From positions 6,620,049 through 6,684,048 of the forward strand of contig OX155967.1 in assembly GCA_944548615.1 (NCBI GenBank): 64,000 nt of DNA, given 5' to 3'. The DNA comes from Micropterix aruncella. Its lineage: Eukaryota; Arthropoda; Insecta; Lepidoptera; Micropterigidae. Position numbers and translations under genes: made by a program. Shown piece after piece: positions 44,150 through 54,189 of the stretch; position 1 is the first letter of the stretch, and every line of letters starts with the position of its first letter. The notes beneath the pieces are model-generated. The model had not been told where the DNA came from and made no database searches. It saw only the letters and a list, made by a program, of their open reading frames with translations.

Positions 44150-44791
44150 AGTTCGCGAGTTACAAACATACAGTAGGTATAACACAGCACAGCCAGAGAC
44201 AGACCTTCTAGGTCTAGTTGGTTGTGCGATTTCGCCTCATTCGGATATGCTAGCATATTTATATGCACAGAGCTATGTTTTTCGCTATAATAATGTTTGT
44301 TTTTAATTATTCCTCATGTACAACAGTATGCATGCCCTTGTATTTTTTTCTTGTACGTTATAAATAAATAAATAAATCATTAAAATCACCATCAGCATCA
44401 TCATCAGCTGATATTTGTAATAAAAAATCAGCATCAGCATCCGCTGATATTAAAAAAACCTGCATCAGCAAGTTCGCGAGCTACAAACATACAGTTGGTA
44501 TAACACAGCACAGCCAGAGACAGATCTTCTAGGTCTAGTTGGTTGTGCGATTTTGCCTCATTCAGATATGCTAGCATATTTATATGCATAGAGCTACGCT
44601 ATAATAATGTTTGTTTTTAATTATTCCTCATGTACAACAGTATGCATGTTCTTGTATTTTTTTTCTTGTACATTATAAATAAATAAATAATTCATTTAAA
44701 TCACCATAAGCATCATCATCAGCTGATATTTATATTAAAAAATCAGCATCAGCATCAGCATCCGCTGATGTTTAAAAAACCTGCATCAGCA
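44150..44791. repeat. Direct tandem duplication, ~321-bp unit
   Basis: Two units, 44150-44470 and 44471-44791, both opening AGTTCGCGAG(T/C)TACAAAC and closing CCTGCATCAGCA. Only the second closes with the transposon terminus AACAACCCTG. Each unit has a LINE-like 3' end (TTGTAC(A/G)TTATAAATAAAT) within it. Confidence 0.9.
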
Positions 44792-44809
44792 ACAACCCTG
44801 GTGTATCGT

Positions 44810-45110
44810 GTCGGTTTATAGACGACATGTAGAGCTCTATAGGCAACGTATATACGACTGCATAGATATGTATATACACGTATAGACGACATTAGGAAGG
44901 TACAATAGAGGTATAAATAATATGAGAGGTGCAGACAGTTATCATAAAGAATTAAAAAAATGGTCTTAGCATACTATTTGGAACTGCACCACATGTATTA
45001 TTAGGTATCCTTTTTAAATTAGATTTGACCAAAATTCAACAATGACGAAACCGAAAAGACTGACTTTTCTACATCCGCTCCATACATATTAAAGTGCCAC
45101 TCGTGAGACT
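44810..45110. other. No supported gene
   Basis: Flank of the hAT-type element leading to the putative promoter; no recognisable frame. Confidence 0.3.
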
Positions 45111-45114
45111 GAAG

Positions 45115-45223
45115 TTTTACTCGTTAGCTTTTATTATAAAAAGTGCTCCGGTGCAGTGCTCTCGTGACTGTGTTTTGTATTTGCGTTTTCTTCGAATGAG
45201 CGGTGTGAACATAAACTAGGCAG
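45115..45223 (+). promoter_or_regulatory. Candidate promoter and 5' UTR of a host gene
   Basis: TTATTATAAAAAGTGC at about 45132-45147 resembles a TATA box; about 25 bases downstream GTGCAGTGCTCTC contains an initiator-like CAGT. An in-frame TAA at 45212-45214 precedes the ATG at 45224. All inferred from sequence alone. Confidence 0.4.
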
Positions 45224-45303
45224 ATGCCTGGGAAAATGGAGCGCTGCGACGGCTTCCTCATGTACCGTCGACCGGTATACCGCACTTTCCAGTACCTCGA
45301 AAC
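45224..45303 (+). CDS. Putative host first coding exon (partial gene)
   Basis: ATG at 45224 opens a frame of 26 codons plus two bases: MPGKMERCDGFL, then MYRRPVYRTFQYLE. It stops at a strong splice donor, AAC|GTGAGTA, at 45304. A second in-frame ATG at 45236 has a better start context (AAAATGG) and may be the real start. An upstream in-frame stop fixes the start region. GC content rises sharply over the exon compared with the flanks, and no repeat family in the window matches it, unlike nearly all other coding-like segments here. I do not recognise the protein. No downstream exon is identified within the remaining 18.7 kb, so intron 1 would be long and full of repeats. It could also be a chance frame; moderate confidence. 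Confidence 0.45.
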
Positions 45304-45383
45304 GTGAGTATATATTAATTATATTGTTACAAGACTTCAGGCCCGTTAATAACGGGCTAATTACTGTTCATAAAAGTTAGCCT

Positions 45384-45561
45384 TATGCTGTTACGGAGAC
45401 GCTCGTCTTACTTACTGATTATACTAGCAGATTACGTAGGTTTTGTTTTACGGAGATTTTTTTTAGTTTTACGTAGGTTTTGTTTTGCGGTTTTCTTATG
45501 CAGTTACGGAGACGCTCGTCTTACTTACTCATTATACTAGCAGATTACGTAGGTTTTGTTT
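45384..45561 (+). repeat. Local duplication, ~67-bp unit
   Basis: TTATGC(T/A)GTTACGGAGACGC followed by TCGTCTTACTTACT, CATTATACTAGCAGATTACG appear at 45384-45450 and 45495-45561, 111 bases apart. It lies at the start of the putative intron. Confidence 0.8.
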
Positions 45562-45689
45562 TTGTGGCCCTAGTCTCGGTGGTAGGAAACGAAAAAGAAT
45601 ACCAACGACTACAGGGTTCATAGGCGAGATTTATTTATAATAGAAATTGAGTTTTTTTATCAGTGACATCCTTGTAATGGGTGATCAGC

Positions 45690-45890
45690 AAGCAAGCAAC
45701 TTTTAATAAAAAATAAATATTTTTTTTAGGTTTTTGTTTTTTTTTATTATTATTTAAAAAAGTATACAAAGCGTTGATCGCGCTGCGCCCTCTAGCGGTA
45801 GGTAAAATATCGCTAATAAATAATATTTGCGATATCTTACTTACCGTTAGATCGCGCAGCGCGTTCTTTTATTTGACAAACTGCTTCTTA
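45690..45890. mobile_element. Small MITE, copy 2 (TAGCGGTAGGTAA arms)
   Basis: GATCGCGCTGCGCCCTCTAG, CGGTAGGTAAAATATCGC pairs with GCGATATCTTACTTACCGTT, AGATCGCGCAGCGCG. Arms of about 38 bases with few mismatches around a ~12-base loop. The relative at 39965-40165 is more decayed. Confidence 0.65.
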
Positions 45891-46089
45891 ATTTATTTAT
45901 TTATTTATTAATATTTCACACACATTTATAATACTAGATTAATAAGATTAAAATCTACTTTGCTGGAGTAATGCCCGTACTAAGGTAGACTTTTATGTAT
46001 TCTTTTTTTCCTTTTTTTTTTTAGTTGGTAAGTGTGACATAATGTAGCATTTACACAAATTTTACATATACCTACTTATAATTTAGTAA

Positions 46090-46205
46090 CATAATATACA
46101 TAATAATATTAAATAATCATATATACACATACACATATAAACATATACATCTACACATATACATACACATATATACATATAATCTATACATATACATAAA
46201 AGTAG
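46090..46205. repeat. ACATATA microsatellite-like stretch
   Basis: Imperfect repeats of CATATACACATA type. Simple sequence, no coding. Confidence 0.6.
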
Positions 46206-46374
46206 TAATTTTATGTAGTTTGGTATTCTTATACAGCACTATAATTAACTAATTTCTCCGTTTCGTTCCTTCCTAGCTCAATCAACCATTCCGTCATAAT
46301 TTTTCTTCCTCGTATGGTATCTAACTTCACTTTTAATTCCGAATGTATTCTATTGTGTAGTCGGGCAGCTAGAA

Positions 46375-46496
46375 AATCGAACGCGTGGCGTCAGCATCTC
46401 CATACCATTTTATTGTGCCATACCGATCATTATATTGCGAAGCACAGTAGATCGATGCGTAACATGTATGGAGATGCTGACGCCACGCGTTCGATT
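46375..46496. other. Perfect 31-bp inverted repeat (hairpin)
   Basis: 46375-46405 (AATCGAACGCGTGGCGTCAG, CATCTCCATAC) is the exact reverse complement of 46466-46496, separated by 60 bases. It lies inside an unrecognised 110-codon frame (46314-46646) that is open across the hairpin. A transposon end duplication or a structured RNA are possible. Confidence 0.85.
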
Positions 46497-46649
46497 ATGA
46501 AGCAGTCTGACCGTATGTTTCGATTTCTTGATTGCATCCACTGTCTACTGATGAATTCTGAGCTTCTCCGAAACACTTTGAGGGTACTAATTAAAATCAT
46601 GCCGTTTCTAGTAAGCCAGCGCCAGGTGTCCCGGAATCTGGCCTGAGAT

Positions 46650-46925
46650 GGGCTCAATTTCGTTTCTTCGTGAACTAAAATCGGAAATTAAGCTATGTGA
46701 ACGAGACAGGACAATACGTTAGAGCGGCATGTGAAATGCAAGGTTGTTTCTTTTCCACATTAAGACCGCACGAAATGTGTTCAAACTTATTCCGACGGAT
46801 ATACGACAGTTCGACAGTTAGTTTTGTTGCGGGAAATTCGACGATCGTTCATTTCATATCCCGCTCTTACGTAATGTTCTGTCTCCTTAGGTTGAACTTA
46901 GTTCGAGGAAACGCATTCGGGCCCA
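46650..46925. mobile_element. Foldback MITE (ATGGGC), copy 2
   Basis: Left ATGGGCTCAATTTCGTTTCT, right (reverse complement) ATGGGCCCGAATGCGTTTCC; the arms continue with GAACTAA, GAACGAGACAG and ACGTTAGAGCGG. More diverged than the copy at 24244-24541. Confidence 0.7.
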
Positions 46926-47044
46926 TTCTATGTCCAAAACGCTGTCTGGTCTGAAAGTATCAGGTTTTCCATGTTTCTTGCACTTTTTTGTCGCTGGCTC
47001 TTGGTCTAGTAGATTAAACCGCGGTGGGCTCCTCACATGTCGTC

Positions 47045-47545
47045 GTCATCAGAATCAGAATCAGAATCAGAAATTTGTTTATTTGACTACTTTGGTATTT
47101 ACATGGGGTCCCTGCGGCCGGTGGGCCGATCAGGGGTGTGTCAGCTGCTTATGTTCTAGGTGAATCTGTGTAGCTGTATTTTATTTATTCATAACAAACT
47201 GTTACAATTTATCATGTGTTTCGTTGGTTTGTGTTATGCTTAATCCTAACTTAACTATCTTAACCTAAGAGGACGGGGAGCCACCGCTTCTTTGGGCCAG
47301 CGCCTGAAGTTTCTCTTATCCCGATTGTATTCGATTTCTCCGATTCTATAGTTGCTTCGCAGCGGATTAAAGTCTCCGTGGGCTAGGTATGCGTCGCCTG
47401 GAGCTTCGAGATCTTGTATTTGTAATGTCGTCGTCATGTCGGCACGAGGTGTTGAAGTGCTCCTCCCTTTGTGTTTTACACTCACTTTACGCTCGCCGTC
47501 TCTCTTTGGCTTTTTTATAAAGCTCGCCCTCTCGGCGCTAATCGC
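47045..47545 (-). mobile_element. LINE-like 3' end with TTCTGA tail
   Basis: The left edge is (TCAGAA)n, antisense to a (TTCTGA)n tail. The minus-strand frame 47255-47485 ends in a basic stretch (RNFRRWPKEAVAPRPLRLR). I infer a LINE 3' end from the tail; the protein segment is not assignable. Confidence 0.4.
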
Positions 47546-47726
47546 CTCCTGAAAGCAGCCGCCCGCACTCCTGCTCTATTCTTAGCCGTGGAGTGTTTGT
47601 ACAGCGCTTAGCTAGATAAAGACAAGCATTTACGGCATCTGCCCCCGAATATGACTTGTTTGTAATAACCAGCTGTTAGCTCTAACCGGCGGTTGGGGCC
47701 GCCTCGTTAACGGATTAACGACAGAT

Positions 47727-47764
47727 TAACGCCTTGCACACTTCAAAAGATGTGCAAGGCGTTA
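47727..47764. other. Perfect 14-bp stem hairpin
   Basis: TAACGCCTTGCACA and TGTGCAAGGCGTTA separated by CTTCAAAAGA. Strong, GC-containing stem without a following T-run. Function unknown. Confidence 0.85.
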
Positions 47765-47831
47765 TCGTGGACCTACAAAAATTGTAGTATGTACATATAC
47801 ATACATACATACTTATGTACATATACATACC

Positions 47832-49154
47832 TGGAGTTAATGGGCCCTTTCTGAGTTGGCCACGAAGACCCATTCTGTTCAGGGTTGGTCACACTCACGG
47901 ATCAACACCTATCCGACGGCCTACACGCATGAAGTGCGAGCCTGGGTAGGACTCTGGCCTTATGGTTAGTTTCCCCTGGGAATCAACTTTCTGGCGCTCC
48001 TGAACGGTCTGCGCACCGTGCGGCATAAGCCAATCGATTGCTCACTCTGACTAACATCTTGCGGTGTCGACTACAACGGGCGAGCCCGTCACCACAGGAC
48101 GTTTTAACGATTAGTCGTTCTGTCGTTCTGTCGCCCTGTAGTGAACGTAGAAGCTTTTGGACAGTACAATCCTACGTCCAGCTACGTCACAACCCGTGAG
48201 AGTCCAACGCCTTACCGCGAGTTAGCCAGGAATAAACCCGGCGGGCTAGAGATACTCGCGCCCTCACTTCCAATTGTGACCATATTTCTCCGGTCTCTCG
48301 ATTGGTTCCGAGTTGGAGGTCGCTTGCGCGGTCCTCTCCCTTATGAAGCGGTGAAACGGAGTGCACCGAATCTATCGCGGACCAAGGCGTCCTTTGCCCG
48401 CCTCTTACCCGGGATCGGATGGCCAATGGTCAATTCAAGAGCAGTCGCCATAAGGTACGCAAGCACCCCCGCTCTATAGGAAACAATACAGTTCCCAGAC
48501 TCCCCCGACTGTTAGTCGGAGAGCACAATCGATTGGCTTGCGCCGCACGGTGTGCAGACCGTCCAGGGGCGCCAGAGGTTTGATTCCCAGGGGAGACTGG
48601 TTGACCCAGTGTCCTACCCAGGATTCGCACCCCATGCGGGGAGGCCGTCGGATGGGTGTTGACCCGTGAGTGTGACCGACCCTGAACACATGGGTCATCG
48701 TGGCCAACTCATCATGGGCCCGTTAGCCCCCTAAACTCTGACTAACAGTCGGGGGAGTATGGAAGCAGTACTGTTTCCTATAGAGCGGGGGTGGTTGCGG
48801 ATCTTACGGTGACTGCTCTTGAAACGACCATCGGCTACCCGATCCTGGGTGAACAGCCGGGCAAAAGATGCCGTGGTCCGCGATAGATTCGGTATACACC
48901 GTTTCACCGCTTCGTAATCGAGAGACTGGAGTAATCTGGTCGCAATTGGAAGTAAGGGCGTGAGTGTAAGCCCGCTGGGTAACACTCCTGGCTATCTCGC
49001 GGTTAAGGCGTTGGCCTCTTACGGGTTGGTGGCAGAGCTAGACGGTGGACTGTTTTTGTCCAAGTTTTCTGCGCTCACTCCAGGGAGATAGGACGACTAA
49101 TCGTTAAAACTTCCTAAGGTGACGGGCTCGCCCGCTGTAGTCGAAAACCCTATT
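47832..49154 (-). mobile_element. Family R element G1, 16-bp duplications, interrupted by G2
   Basis: Perfect 16-bp direct repeats TGTACATATACATACC at 47816-47831 and 49155-49170. The minus-strand element has its 3' end at 47832 (ATTAACTCCA on the minus strand) and its 5' end near 49154 (AATAGGGTTTTCGACTACAG). It is split by G2 between 48043 and 48748; without G2 it is about 630 bp. No tail. Confidence 0.9.
48057..48734 (+). mobile_element. Family R element G2, nested in G1, 13-bp duplications
   Basis: Perfect 13-bp direct repeats ACTCTGACTAACA at 48044-48056 and 48735-48747, which are a single stretch in uninterrupted copies. 678 bp: TCTTGCGGTGTCGACTACAA to CCCGTTAGCCCCCTAA. Orientation is opposite to G1. 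The entry site is the same homologous R position as in the A1/A2 junction. Confidence 0.92.
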
Positions 49155-49341
49155 TGTACATATACATACCACGATATGTTCAATATGATGACATTTATAG
49201 CAGTAACAAAATGTAGTAGATGTATTAGACTTTGCCAAGTGTAGGGAATACTATAAATTTGTTTAATAAATAAAATAAAATAAATTTGTTTAGTAAAAAA
49301 AAAAATGTAAATTCAATATCTGTATTTGTATTTCTTTATTG

Positions 49342-49377
49342 TACTAATATTTGTATTTCTTTTTGTTGCAGGTAAGT
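49342..49377 (+). promoter_or_regulatory. Candidate recursive (ratchet) splice site
   Basis: TACTAAT (a strong branch-point match) at 49342-49348, then a T-rich tract, TTGTATTTCTTTTTGTTGCA, and CAG|GTAAGT with the junction between 49371 and 49372. A 3' splice site fused directly to a 5' splice site is the defining pattern of zero-nucleotide exons in long insect introns. It is on the same strand as, and 4.1 kb downstream of, the donor at 45304. Confidence 0.5.
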
Positions 49378-49499
49378 TGCTGCTGGCGTGATAAACCCAA
49401 TATCTTCGTGCTCATATATACATGACACTGTATACAGACAGGTATTTCGTAATTCAGTCATATTTGAATTTAAATTTCACTGACTATACAGTATTTAAT

Positions 49500-50185
49500 T
49501 ATTTATTTTTTAAAGAACTATTTACTATAAAACATTGATTTGCTTAAAAAAATAACAGGAACCGGTTGGCAAAACCTTAACCTTTTGCTTATTTGTTTCT
49601 GTCACCCAACTGGAACTAGCCCGTTCTAGGGTGGACAGGACTCTAATATTACAATCAAGTTTGCTTGATTGCTTGATTGTTTACAAATGTACAAGTTTTA
49701 GTAAAAAGCTAATAACACTGAATTGCCCTAAAATGTGGCCTTCAAAATAAATAAATAATAATTATTATTATAAAAAATATTAAAAGATAATATAATAAAT
49801 AAAATGCAATTCTATTATAATCGGCAATAAATATAATATAAAAATCGATTAAATAATATAAATAAAGTTATATGTGAGAAAAGAAAGAAACAGTCATTAT
49901 TATTTAATATATGTTAAGTAATATAAGATTTAATATAAAAATACCTAGTCAAAAAAGTACAATTCATTGTCAAAATAATATATAACAACAAAGTCAAATA
50001 ATTTTTGATAGTTAGTTCAAGGTTAAAATATACTCAACATACATGTTTAAAAATATGTTAATAATTTGTGCACCTAAGTTTTATTAAACTATTATTTCTA
50101 ACATTTGATTTATGGTTAGTCTGTCATGATTCGATAACCATTTCTTTAATTTAATTTATTTATAGTAATTTCAATAAAATGTATC
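49500..50185 (-). mobile_element. LINE 3' end (copy 2 of the 225-885 family)
   Basis: Reverse complement of 225-885, including CCCGTTCTAGGGTGGACAGG, the TGTACAAGTTTTAGTAAAAA block and the terminal coding bases CGATAACCATTTCTTTAA. The two copies are truncated at nearly the same 5' point and differ by scattered changes. Confidence 0.75.
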
Positions 50186-50724
50186 CCTGTTACTAGGCCT
50201 GAAGCATGAACGACTGGTCTGATGATACAGATTCAGATTTATGTTCTTAGTATAATACACGTCAGAACAAGAGAAAACAAAAGAAAAAATCGTCGCATAA
50301 ATATTGTTGAGATGTTTGGTGCCTACCGGTAATCCTAGAAATTCGGTTTTAAATTAATTTTGAAGTTTGCGGTAAGAGTATGTCCGAAATTAAACACGCT
50401 CAACGAGAATTGGGTGGATTTTGAGCATTTTTGAACTTTGAACACATAACCCGTCATAGAGAACGAACCGCGCGTACTGACGAGTTCCGCCCATTTTCTT
50501 TTCAAAGAGGAGGACCAGTGTTGCCACTAGCGCGATTTTTTATATTTAATTAATATTTTAAATAACCGTTTTCCTAAGCAAAAACCACCGATTGATAACT
50601 GACATTTCGAAAGTCAGTTTCGAAAGCTTTCAACTGCAGTAGCGGTCGGTGTACAAAGGTCGGATTACTGCATTATCGGTCAGAATTAAGTGGCTGCATT
50701 TTGTAAAACTATCTTGAACAGTAT
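50186..50724. other. No supported gene
   Basis: No frame or repeat recognised; one short palindromic stretch near 50600 (CATTTCGAAAGTCAGTTTCG). Confidence 0.3.
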
Positions 50725-50930
50725 GAAATCGGAGACTATCGCGGTTGTTTGATATTACAATAGCGAATTTACCGTGTGAAGTTTGTAACACCCGACGTTT
50801 CGGCGACGTTGTCTAGGGTAGACTGAAAGAGCTGTCAATCCGTTGTTCCGCGGGTAGGCCGCATACCGCTGTTGCTACTGCGTAGATTATAACGGTGATG
50901 GTGAGGGGGGGAAGGGGGGGGGGGTCAAGT
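50725..50930 (+). mobile_element. Head of the mariner-derived repeat, copy 3
   Basis: GGAGACTATCGCGGTTGTTT, CGACGTTTCGGCGACGTTGT, GGTAGACTGAAAGAGCTGTC, then the CCGCGGGTAGGCCGCATACC variant. The transposase part is absent and the copy ends in a G-run. Confidence 0.6.
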
Positions 50931-51104
50931 ATATCAATACCAAGTATTGATATTGAGAAATCTAATGAAATATAAACAAGGATTTACCTACATTTTGAAT
51001 AATACCCAAAATGTAGGGCGGCTATCTGAAGTTCTTACAGCTAAACGAGTTGTTCTACCTTTCAAATCATGAAGTCGGGGCTTACATTATAGTACGGGGG
51101 TCTA

Positions 51105-51560
51105 TTGATCGATTCGTTCCGGCACGATCGGTTTATTTGCCACGTCATAAAAGTCGCTGTAACTCCGAAAATAATTAGAATTTTTAAAAAATCCTTGAGA
51201 GGACATATTCTTAAAAGTTTAAACTTTGAAAATATGCAATGTAAAAAAAACTATTATTTCAAATTCCTAGACCAGAATACCTCCTTAATCGCATCAGGGG
51301 GGCTCAAAATGGATATTTCTGTCTTCATCTCGAAAACAAATGCGCATTCACAAAACTTTCCCTCTTCGTTGGTTTGTGGGTCGGGAAAGGAAAACGCAAA
51401 AAGTCCAGATGGTTGGATATTGCAAAACTCGATCCAATTTATTGTCCCGTCTTGTCTGCCTTCAACACTAAATAAACACAACTCTTCGACGGTGAATCAG
51501 TTGAATGACTTACACATATTAGTCACCGATTACCCACGCAGAGTAACGCAATCCGTATGA
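51105..51560 (+). other. Unrecognised 151-codon frame
   Basis: Frame from MIDSFRHDRFICHVIKV to VTDYPRRVTQSV. No domain, signal peptide or membrane segment that I recognise; basic N-terminal half. It is long for chance in this AT-rich region, but there is no repeat match and no gene context. Possibly a relic of an unidentified mobile element. Confidence 0.25.
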
Positions 51561-51934
51561 AATAGTAAATCTCCTTTTATATGGCGATAATAACAAAGAC
51601 GTGTCGATACTCGTTGGGGCGGGTCAAGGCACCCAACTGTCTCCCTCCACTTTTCTTATGCACACAACTAATCAATCTTACACGTATTTGCGTAACGTAC
51701 GTTTTGATGGATTCTTATCAAGCTATTGCCATTTTCGTGCGTAATAAGGACAATAGCCTAGTAGAGGTTAGCGATCGACATGATAAATCGCTTCTTGCGT
51801 CGATTGCGTGAAACAGGGTAAGTGTTTCTGAGGGTTTCCTTTTCATCGGATACTAAAATTGAGATTTAAAAGTATAATAGACACAATTTTAACAAGAAAA
51901 GAAAACGACTTTATTATTTTTAATAAGTGCAGCA

Positions 51935-52084
51935 GCCATGTCATGGTGATACTTAGAACGGGCTATCATAATTGAATGCGTATAGAAAAGACCGCTGAGG
52001 AGTTCTTTCGTTGGAACCCAACCCTGGGTGCCGCAGTCCTGTCATGATGAAACTTAGAACGGGCTGTCGTAATAGAATGCATAT

Positions 52085-52085
<1 letters not shown>
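51935..52085 (+). repeat. Repeat (uninterrupted relative of element B's target)
   Basis: Two tandem units of GTCATG(G/A)TGA(T/A)ACTTAGAACG, GGCT(A/G)TC at 51938 and 52040, with CCCTGGGTGCCGCAGTCCTG between them. TGCCGCAGTCCTGT occurs once, where element B at 21647 has it twice (reverse complement). Related units at 52890-53050. Confidence 0.65.
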
Positions 52086-52789
<704 letters not shown>

Positions 52790-52864
52790 ACATGATATGG
52801 TAAACTGTACAAACGAACTTGTGTAATACTATAAATAAATAAATAAAATAAAATATATAAATAC

Positions 52865-53075
52865 AAAATTTCGTGTCGTTGTTGACCGTTGAGAAGTCCC
52901 CTGTTCGGGAACCAACCCTGGGTGCAGCAGTCATATCATGGTGAAACTTAGAACGGGCTATCATAACTGAATGAGTATATAAAATTTCGTTTCTGTTCTG
53001 TTGACCGTTGAGGAGTCCCCTCGTTCGGAGACAACCCAGGTTGTAAAATAAGGTCATGCTTACCATAGAAAAAAA
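52865..53075 (+). repeat. Repeat unit pair (GACCGTTGAG...)
   Basis: TTGTTGACCGTTGAGAAGTC and CTGTTGACCGTTGAGGAGTC begin two units ~120 bp apart, each followed by CCC(C)T and GGGTGCAGCAG or its degraded form. Same family as 51935-52085 and 22327-22445. Confidence 0.55.
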
Positions 53076-53339
53076 TGTATTTGCATCGGAATTTAACCAA
53101 CATGTAAAGTTTCAACTTCATATGATAATATTTGAGGAGTTTCCTCAATTCCTCATGGATCCCATTATCAGAATAGGATTTTGAACCAATCTGGAAGTAT
53201 ATCCTTTCAAAAAAAAAAAGATTTTTTTAAATCGGTTCATTAATGGCAGAGCTCTGAGGTAGCAAACATTAGAAAAAAGATGTAACCAAATTGATAACCT
53301 CCTCCTTTTTTTGAAGTCGGTTAAAAATCAAACGAAACA

Positions 53340-54070
53340 TCTCTTTATTGCACAATAAAAATATGTATGTACGATGGCGAACGTATTGCTAGTTAAACAA
53401 TATCTTACAGTCGACCGACATGTTGTTGTGACATGAGGAGTTGGCTAAACCTAGTACTATAAGATACGATAAAAAAAAGAGATTTTATATTAAAATGTAA
53501 GTTATGCATTTTGTACGTACCTTAAGCCAAAAATAAATAAATAAAATTATAATTCAATATGTCATAAATACGTATATTATAAATATATAAATAAATAAAC
53601 TGCCAAAATAGGGTAGGAAAGGTCAGAGAGAATGGAATATGTGTGTTACAATCTGTGGTTTATATTTTTTTATTATTTTATAAAATTATCCAATACAATA
53701 GAATTGATTTTGGCAAAAATAAAATAACAAAAGTATGTATATATTTAATGTAAAACAAGTGCTTTTTCAATGATTGATTAAAGGCGGAAAGCCAGCTAGC
53801 GCCTCTAATACCTGGAGAACGTTGATTTCATAGTCGAGCTACATGTACGGAGATGGATTAGGCTAAAAATGTTGTTTTTTGATTTGGGATACGTGAGTAT
53901 TATTCTAACTTGAACGAAGCGGGAGACCATGACTTCCTAAATTGGTAAAAGCCTCGTTAAAGTAGGATGGAGAAGTAGGATTGTGGAGGACATTGTATAT
54001 TATAAAAGGATGTGCGAATTTCTCCGGTCCTGTATCCAAAGTCATAGCATTTTTGCCCGGCACTCCCGAA
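53340..54070 (-). mobile_element. LINE-like 3' UTR repeat, copy 2
   Basis: Colinear with 6775-8150 minus the MITE. On the minus strand the far end (54060-53900) has a degraded frame including PFIIYNVLHNPTSPSYFNEA, suggesting retroelement coding. Tail side at 53340 (TTTATTGCACAATAAAAATA). Confidence 0.5.
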
Positions 54071-54097
54071 ACATGGTCATAGGCATTTCCTTACTTA

Positions 54098-54188
54098 AAT
54101 ATATCAACCACAACGGGCGAATCCGTCAACTCAGGATGTTTTAACGATATTTGATCGTTCTCTCTTCCATGACGTGAGCGTAGAAGAT
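54098..54188 (+). mobile_element. Family R, 5' fragment
   Basis: TATCAACCACAACGGGCGAA, TCCGTCAACTCAGGATGTTT, TAACGATATTTGATCGTTCT, GTGAGCGTAGAAGA. It stops at the left end of the next element. Confidence 0.75.
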
Positions 54189-54189
54189 T

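Larger units (their letters stand above)
42375..44800. mobile_element. hAT-type element with perfect 8-bp duplications
   Basis: GTGTATCG at 42367-42374 and 44801-44808; perfect 12-bp inverted termini CAGGGTTGTTGC. Both ends carry clusters of the CAGCAT/ATCAGC hexamer (42388-42480; 44725-44790). No transposase reading frame, so non-autonomous. It contains a minus-strand LINE (42793-43910) and a tandem duplication (44150-44791) that repeats its own right subterminal region. Confidence 0.9.

Noticed and set aside
46314..46646. 110-codon frame as a gene
   Set aside because: It is open across a perfect hairpin, its two halves are partly mirror sequences, and it has no homology I recognise.
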